From assembly GCF_003710085.1 (NCBI RefSeq), contig NZ_CP033324.1, forward strand, positions 2,489,501-2,553,500: a DNA stretch of 64,000 nucleotides, read 5' to 3'. Both the position numbers and the translations under genes were made by a program. The DNA is from Nocardioides pantholopis (GTDB lineage: Bacteria > Actinomycetota > Actinomycetes > Propionibacteriales > Nocardioidaceae). Positions 60,450 to 64,000 of the stretch are shown in pieces; position 1 is the first letter of the stretch; each line of letters opens with the position of its first letter. The notes below the pieces were generated by a model. It worked only from the letters and a program-made list of their open reading frames with translations, did no database searches and was not told the origin of the DNA.

Positions 60450-61600
60450 CGGGCGTCCCCGGCCAGCAGGGCGAAGGCGCCGTCGCCGAGGTCGCCCCAC
60501 CCGGTGACCGCGGCGATCTCCGCACCGACCACCTGCCGCTCCCCGGCGGTGCCGCGCAACTGGGTGACGGCCTCCACGACATGGTTGAGCCCGGCGACGT
60601 GACCTTCCGAGAGCAGCCCCCCGTGCGGGTTCACCGGGAGCGAGCCGCCGAGGGCGATGTTGCCGCCGAGGACGAAGTCGCCGGCGGTGCCGCGTTCGCA
60701 GAACCCGGCCTCCTCCAACTGCTGGACGACCTCGAAGGTGAAGCAGTCGTAGATCATCGCCACGTCGACGTCGTGCGGGCCGACACCGGCTCGCGCGTAC
60801 GCCTCCGGAGCGGCGCTGGTCAGGCCGACCGAGAACGGGTCCTCGCGGTTCGCCAGGTCGTCGGCGGGCGCGGGACGCCCCTCGGTGGCCGCGAGCACGC
60901 GGACCATCGGGTGCGGTGCGTCGGCGGCCCGCTCGGCGGTGGTCACCAGGACCGCGGCGGCGCCGTCGGTCTCCAGACAGCAGTCGAACTTCAGGTAGGG
61001 GTCCGCGATCATCGGGGCCGCCAGGTAGTCCGCCATCGTGAGCGGGCGACCGTACATCTGGGCGTGCGGGTTCAACTGCGCGTGGGCGCGCATCGTGGTC
61101 GCGACGGTGCCGAGCACCTCACGGGAGAGGCCGAACTCGTGGAGGTAGCGCCGGCACAGCAGCGCGTACCACTGGGCCGGGGTGCTCAGCCCGTGCGGGT
61201 ACTCCAACCCCAGCCGGAACTCCTGCCCGGCGAGCTGCTTGACCCGTTGGGCGATGCCGGTTCCGGAACGACCGTTGCGGGCGACGAAGACTACGACGTT
61301 CTCGGCGGCCCCCGCCTCGACGGCCATCGCGGCCAGCCGCAGGCCGGCCAGGGCGCTGGCGCCGCCCATCTGGGCCACGGCGGTGAACCGGACCCCGGTG
61401 AGCCCGAGCAGCCCCATCAGGTCCTCGCAGCTGGGCCCCATCGGGTACGGCACCACACCGTCGATCTCGGCCACGTCGATCCCGGCGTCCGTGGCCGCGG
61501 CCACGGTGGCCTCGAGGGCGAGCCGGCCGGTGGACCGACCACTGTCCGAGCTGAACTCGGTGCGTCCCACTCCGGCGAGACAGGCGCTGCGAGCGAGCAC
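60446..61600 (-). CDS. Ltp2-like retro-aldolase of the thiolase superfamily
   Basis: 384 residues from GTG 61600 with AAGGAGG upstream. Thiolase fold: ACLAGVGRTEFSSDSGRSTG, VVFVARNGRSGTGIAQRVKQ, VAMIYDCFTFEVVQQLEEAG and the Ltp-type C-terminus VNPHGGLLSEGHVAGLNHVV with QLRGTAGERQV. The thiolase nucleophile Cys near residue 80 is absent: that position reads AQMGGASALAG. This favours a DUF35-dependent retro-aldol cleavage of beta-hydroxyacyl-CoA, as for mycobacterial Ltp2-ChsH2, and not thiolysis. First gene of the leftward operon. Confidence 0.9.
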   Translation of the reverse strand: MLARSACLAGVGRTEFSSDSGRSTGRLALEATVAAATDAGIDVAEIDGVVPYPMGPSCEDLMGLLGLTGVRFTAVAQMGGASALAGLRLAAMAVEAGAAENVVVFVARNGRSGTGIAQRVKQLAGQEFRLGLEYPHGLSTPAQWYALLCRRYLHEFGLSREVLGTVATTMRAHAQLNPHAQMYGRPLTMADYLAAPMIADPYLKFDCCLETDGAAAVLVTTAERAADAPHPMVRVLAATEGRPAPADDLANREDPFSVGLTSAAPEAYARAGVGPHDVDVAMIYDCFTFEVVQQLEEAGFCERGTAGDFVLGGNIALGGSLPVNPHGGLLSEGHVAGLNHVVEAVTQLRGTAGERQVVGAEIAAVTGWGDLGDGAFALLAGDAR

Positions 61601-61630
61601 GGGCACCTCCTTCGGCACGTATCTTGTTCC

Positions 61631-61642
61631 GACCGATCGGTC
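61631..61642. promoter_or_regulatory. Operator candidate upstream of the aldolase operon
   Basis: GACCGATCGGTC is a perfect 12-bp palindrome, followed by TATTA. It is 30 bases upstream of the aldolase GTG. The motif recurs in shortened form at 61829-61836, near the dehydrogenase start, which suggests one regulator for both directions. Confidence 0.65.
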
Positions 61643-61828
61643 TATTACGGGAGTAATCTGCTGTGTGAAATGCGTCATGTCAATGCCGCGGTCCAGAATT
61701 CTCCACAGTTGCACAGCATCAGCAGCCCACCGCCGACTGCCCAGAGAGCAGGCGCGACGGGCGCGAGCCGCCTCGAGAGGTCGTCACCTTCCTTGACGCC
61801 GACGAGTCGCCTCGGCGTTAATTAGCCC

Positions 61829-61836
61829 GACCGGTC
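61829..61836. promoter_or_regulatory. Related half-site upstream of the dehydrogenase
   Basis: GACCGGTC followed by TATT, 22 bases ahead of the dehydrogenase ATG and before its AGAGGAG. It equals the site at 61631-61642 with the central four bases (ATCG) removed, both being followed by TATT. A common protein could bind both with different affinity. Confidence 0.5.
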
Positions 61837-61858
61837 TATTCATACCCAGAGGAGCCCC

Positions 61859-63937
61859 ATGCTGTCCGCCGAAGACATCGACGCGTTCGAAGCCGGGGTC
61901 CGGGGACACCTGGGCCGTCTGTGGCCCGACGCCGGGGATCCGCAGGGGCGCGACCTGGATGCCCTGTGGCGGGTCGCCGCCGAGGAGGGCTGGCTGGCCC
62001 TCGAGGAGTTCGACGCCCTGGACGCGGTGCTGCGGGCCGCCCGCGCCTGCGGGCAGGTCGCCGTCCCGCTGCCCCTGGTCGACGCCTTCGTGGCGCGGCG
62101 ACTCGTGGCCGACGAGTTGCTGGCGGCCGCCATCGCCGAGGGCGAGGTGCGCCCGGTCGTGGCCTTGGGCGCCGACCGGGTGCTCGTCGAGGCCGGCAGC
62201 GCCGCGACCCACGTCCTGCTGCTCGACGACGCGCCCCGGCTGGTGCCGCTGTGCGAGGCGCGCCCCCAGGACGGCGTCGCCGCCCCGGCCTGGTCCGAGG
62301 CCTCCTTGGCCCTCGACGAGGCCCACCCCTGCGACCCGACCCAGGCCGGTTGGGCCCGCGACGTGGTCCGGCTCGGCCTCGCCGCCCGCGCGCTCGCGGC
62401 CGCCGAGGCCGCCCTGGCCATGGCCGTGCACCACGCCTGCCACCGTGAGCAGTTCGGTCGCCCGGTCGGCACCTTCGGCGCCGTGCAGCAGCGGCTGGCG
62501 ACCCTGCACATCGAGGCGACGGCGGCCCGACTGCTGGTCGAGGAGGCGGTGCGGCTCTACCAGTCCGGCGATCCCGGATGGCGCCTGGGCGCCCGGCTCG
62601 CCGAGGAGCACGTCGTGCTCTCCGCGCCGCAGATCCAGTTCGGCGCCCAGCACACACTCGGCGCGATCGGCTACTTCGAAGAGTCCGCAGCCCCCTGGCT
62701 GTTCCGCCGGGTGCTGGCCGACCTCGCCGTCCTCGCCACCCCGGTCGGGGACTCCGCCGCCGACCGGCTGCTCGCCGGCGGCTCGCTGCCGGCGCTGGAC
62801 CGGACCCCGGAGGCGGCCGCGTTCCGGGAGCAGGTGCGCGAGCACTTCGCCCGCAAGGGGATCATCGGCCGGACCCGGCAGGCCCATGTCGACGACCCGC
62901 GGGCCGTGCGCAGCATCGCCGCGGCCGGCTTCCTCGGCCTCACGCTGCCCGAGGAGCACGGCGGCCAGGGCCGCGGCGCCCACGACCAGGCCGTGTTCAT
63001 CGAGGAGATGGGCTACCACCGGGTCTCGGCGTACGTCTCGCTCAACGCCGTGCTTTTCCTCGGCAAGGCGGTCGCCGACCACGGCACGCCCGCCCAGCGC
63101 GCGCGCTTCCTGCCGATGATGCGTGACGGCGAGCTGCGGTTCTGCCTGGGCTACTCCGAGCCGGAGACCGGCTCGGACCTCGCGGCGCTGCGCACCCGGG
63201 CCGAGCGCGACGGTGACGAGTGGGTGGTCAACGGCCAGAAGCTGTGGACCACCCGCGCGCACCGCTCGGACTGGATGTGGCTGGCCGCGCGCACCGACCC
63301 GGACCCGAGCCTGCGGCACCGCGGCATCACCATCTTCCTGCTCCCGATGGACTCGCCGGGCGTGACCGTGCAGGAACACCGGTCCCAGGCCGGGGAGATC
63401 TCCTGCTCGGTCTTCCTCGACGACGTCCGGGTCAGCGACGACCTGCGGGTCGGGGAGGTCGGCGGCGGCTGGGCGGTGATCAACACCGCCCTGGCCGGCG
63501 AGCGGACCTCGATGGCCGCGGTGACGGCGTCCATGCACCGCCAGCTCGACGACCTCCTCGCACTGGCGCGCTCGGACGAGCGGCTGCTGGGTGCGGCCGG
63601 CTCCGCAGCGCGCGCCGACCTCTCCCGGATGGCCACCCGGCTCCAGGGGGCGCGCGTCCTGGTCCGCCAGGCGGTCGACGCGATCGCCGCGAACGGCGGC
63701 AGTCGGCTGGAGGCGCCCGCGGCCGCGGTGTGCGCCGGGGAGCTGGCGGTCGACTTCGCGGTCACCACCCAACGCCTGCTCGGCCCGACCGGCCTGCTCG
63801 GGGAGTCCGCGGAGCAGCCGGTCAGCCACGGCGCCTTCAGTCACCACCTGTTGATGGCCAGCAAGTCGGTCATCGGCGGTGGCACCAACGACATCCTGCG
63901 CGGCCTGGTGGCCCGGGGGCTGGGCCTGCCCCGCTGA
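61859..63937 (+). CDS. Fused two-domain acyl-CoA dehydrogenase
   Basis: 692 residues. Residues 1-300 are one acyl-CoA dehydrogenase (ACAD) unit, in which the helical C-terminal block is clear (HHACHREQFGRPVGTFGAVQ, then QRLATLHIEATAARLLVEEA, FGAQHTLGAIGYFEE); its catalytic base is not apparent. Residues 320-692 are a complete ACAD: LPEEHGGQGRGAHDQAVFIE, LGYSEPETGSDLAALRTRAE, NTALAGERTSMAAV, SHHLLMASKSVIGGGTNDIL and LVARGLGLPR. Such pairs are usually separate FadE/ChsE genes that form alpha2beta2 heterotetramers; here they are one chain. It should desaturate the acyl-CoA made by the neighbouring synthetase. Start follows AGAGGAG. Confidence 0.93.
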   Translation: MLSAEDIDAFEAGVRGHLGRLWPDAGDPQGRDLDALWRVAAEEGWLALEEFDALDAVLRAARACGQVAVPLPLVDAFVARRLVADELLAAAIAEGEVRPVVALGADRVLVEAGSAATHVLLLDDAPRLVPLCEARPQDGVAAPAWSEASLALDEAHPCDPTQAGWARDVVRLGLAARALAAAEAALAMAVHHACHREQFGRPVGTFGAVQQRLATLHIEATAARLLVEEAVRLYQSGDPGWRLGARLAEEHVVLSAPQIQFGAQHTLGAIGYFEESAAPWLFRRVLADLAVLATPVGDSAADRLLAGGSLPALDRTPEAAAFREQVREHFARKGIIGRTRQAHVDDPRAVRSIAAAGFLGLTLPEEHGGQGRGAHDQAVFIEEMGYHRVSAYVSLNAVLFLGKAVADHGTPAQRARFLPMMRDGELRFCLGYSEPETGSDLAALRTRAERDGDEWVVNGQKLWTTRAHRSDWMWLAARTDPDPSLRHRGITIFLLPMDSPGVTVQEHRSQAGEISCSVFLDDVRVSDDLRVGEVGGGWAVINTALAGERTSMAAVTASMHRQLDDLLALARSDERLLGAAGSAARADLSRMATRLQGARVLVRQAVDAIAANGGSRLEAPAAAVCAGELAVDFAVTTQRLLGPTGLLGESAEQPVSHGAFSHHLLMASKSVIGGGTNDILRGLVARGLGLPR

Positions 63938-63944
63938 GCCCCGG

Positions 63945-63984
63945 CCGCCTGACCCGAACCGTCCAGGCGGTGCGGGTCAGGCGG
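63945..63984 (+). terminator. Terminator of the dehydrogenase gene
   Basis: CCGCCTGACCCG and CGGGTCAGGCGG are exact complements 16 bases apart, beginning 7 bases after the dehydrogenase stop. The gene is thus transcribed as a single unit. Rightmost 16 bases of the window carry nothing recognisable. Confidence 0.8.
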
Positions 63985-64000
63985 ACGGGCGCTGGTTCGC

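Noticed and set aside
60446..61600. Degradative acetyl-CoA thiolase
   Set aside because: No cysteine at the nucleophile loop, and a DUF35 partner overlaps. Aldolase is more likely.

Overview
This is a contiguous stretch of a very GC-rich actinobacterial chromosome. Overall base composition, dense G/C third positions, frequent GTG starts, many ATGA/GTGA stop-start overlaps, a two-domain lysX, a DUF222/HNH (13E12-type) gene with a mycobacterial-style SOS box and an Ltp2/DUF35 aldolase pair all fit Actinomycetes, most likely a Nocardioides-like organism. The genus is inferred from gene content, not proven. No rRNA, tRNA, CRISPR array, intact insertion sequence or prophage is visible.

Layout. 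0-3 kb: a pirin cut by the left edge, a broken N-terminal piece of glutaminase, a small acetyltransferase and a LuxR-type ATPase regulator that has lost its middle. 3-8 kb: a NarL-type two-component pair divergent from a MacB-like ABC exporter. 8-21 kb: small stress or accessory proteins (DUF2071, two YjdJ-type acetyltransferases in the first 10 kb, a YjdI Fe-S protein, a TOPRIM protein), several one-component regulators each beside its likely target (WYL/hydrolase, ArsR/SRPBCC, HxlR/reductase), a DUF6069-kinase-regulator operon, and remnants of an alcohol dehydrogenase and a short-chain dehydrogenase. 21-29 kb: cold-shock protein, then a leftward operon LssY-DUF998-lysX-amino-acid permease (lysyl-phosphatidylglycerol synthesis). 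29-33 kb: TetR/SDR pair with visible operators, a decayed transposase, and an SOS-controlled DUF222/HNH gene. 33-35 kb: a SipW signal peptidase with two secreted partners (TasA-like export locus), one carrying a 7 x 27-bp repeat. 35-41 kb: TetR/MFS/lipoprotein, a 54-residue Cys-rich protein and an MMPL exporter. 40.6-43.6 kb: a persulfide-response locus (CstR-like repressor, rhodanese, CstB-like persulfide dioxygenase-rhodanese, TauE/SafE) with two identical operator-like sites. 43.6-53.5 kb: mixed single genes, including a class A beta-lactamase lipoprotein, an HxlR/MFS pair and an FAD monooxygenase with a 5 x 15-bp in-frame repeat. 53.8-63.9 kb: a catabolic island.

The catabolic island is the most coherent system. 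Seven overlapping leftward genes (Ltp2-like aldolase, DUF35 partner, two hot-dog hydratase subunits, ADP-forming acyl-CoA synthetase, TAXI binding protein, fused TRAP permease) face a single gene encoding two acyl-CoA dehydrogenase domains in one chain. Together they could import a carboxylic acid, activate it, desaturate and hydrate it, and cleave it by a retro-aldol step instead of thiolysis. The logic matches the ChsE-ChsH-Ltp2 steroid side-chain enzymes but here comes with its own transporter. The shared intergenic region holds two related palindromes that could serve as operators; no matching regulator is in the window.

A second theme is damage and slippage: five gene remnants plus several in-frame tandem repeats.
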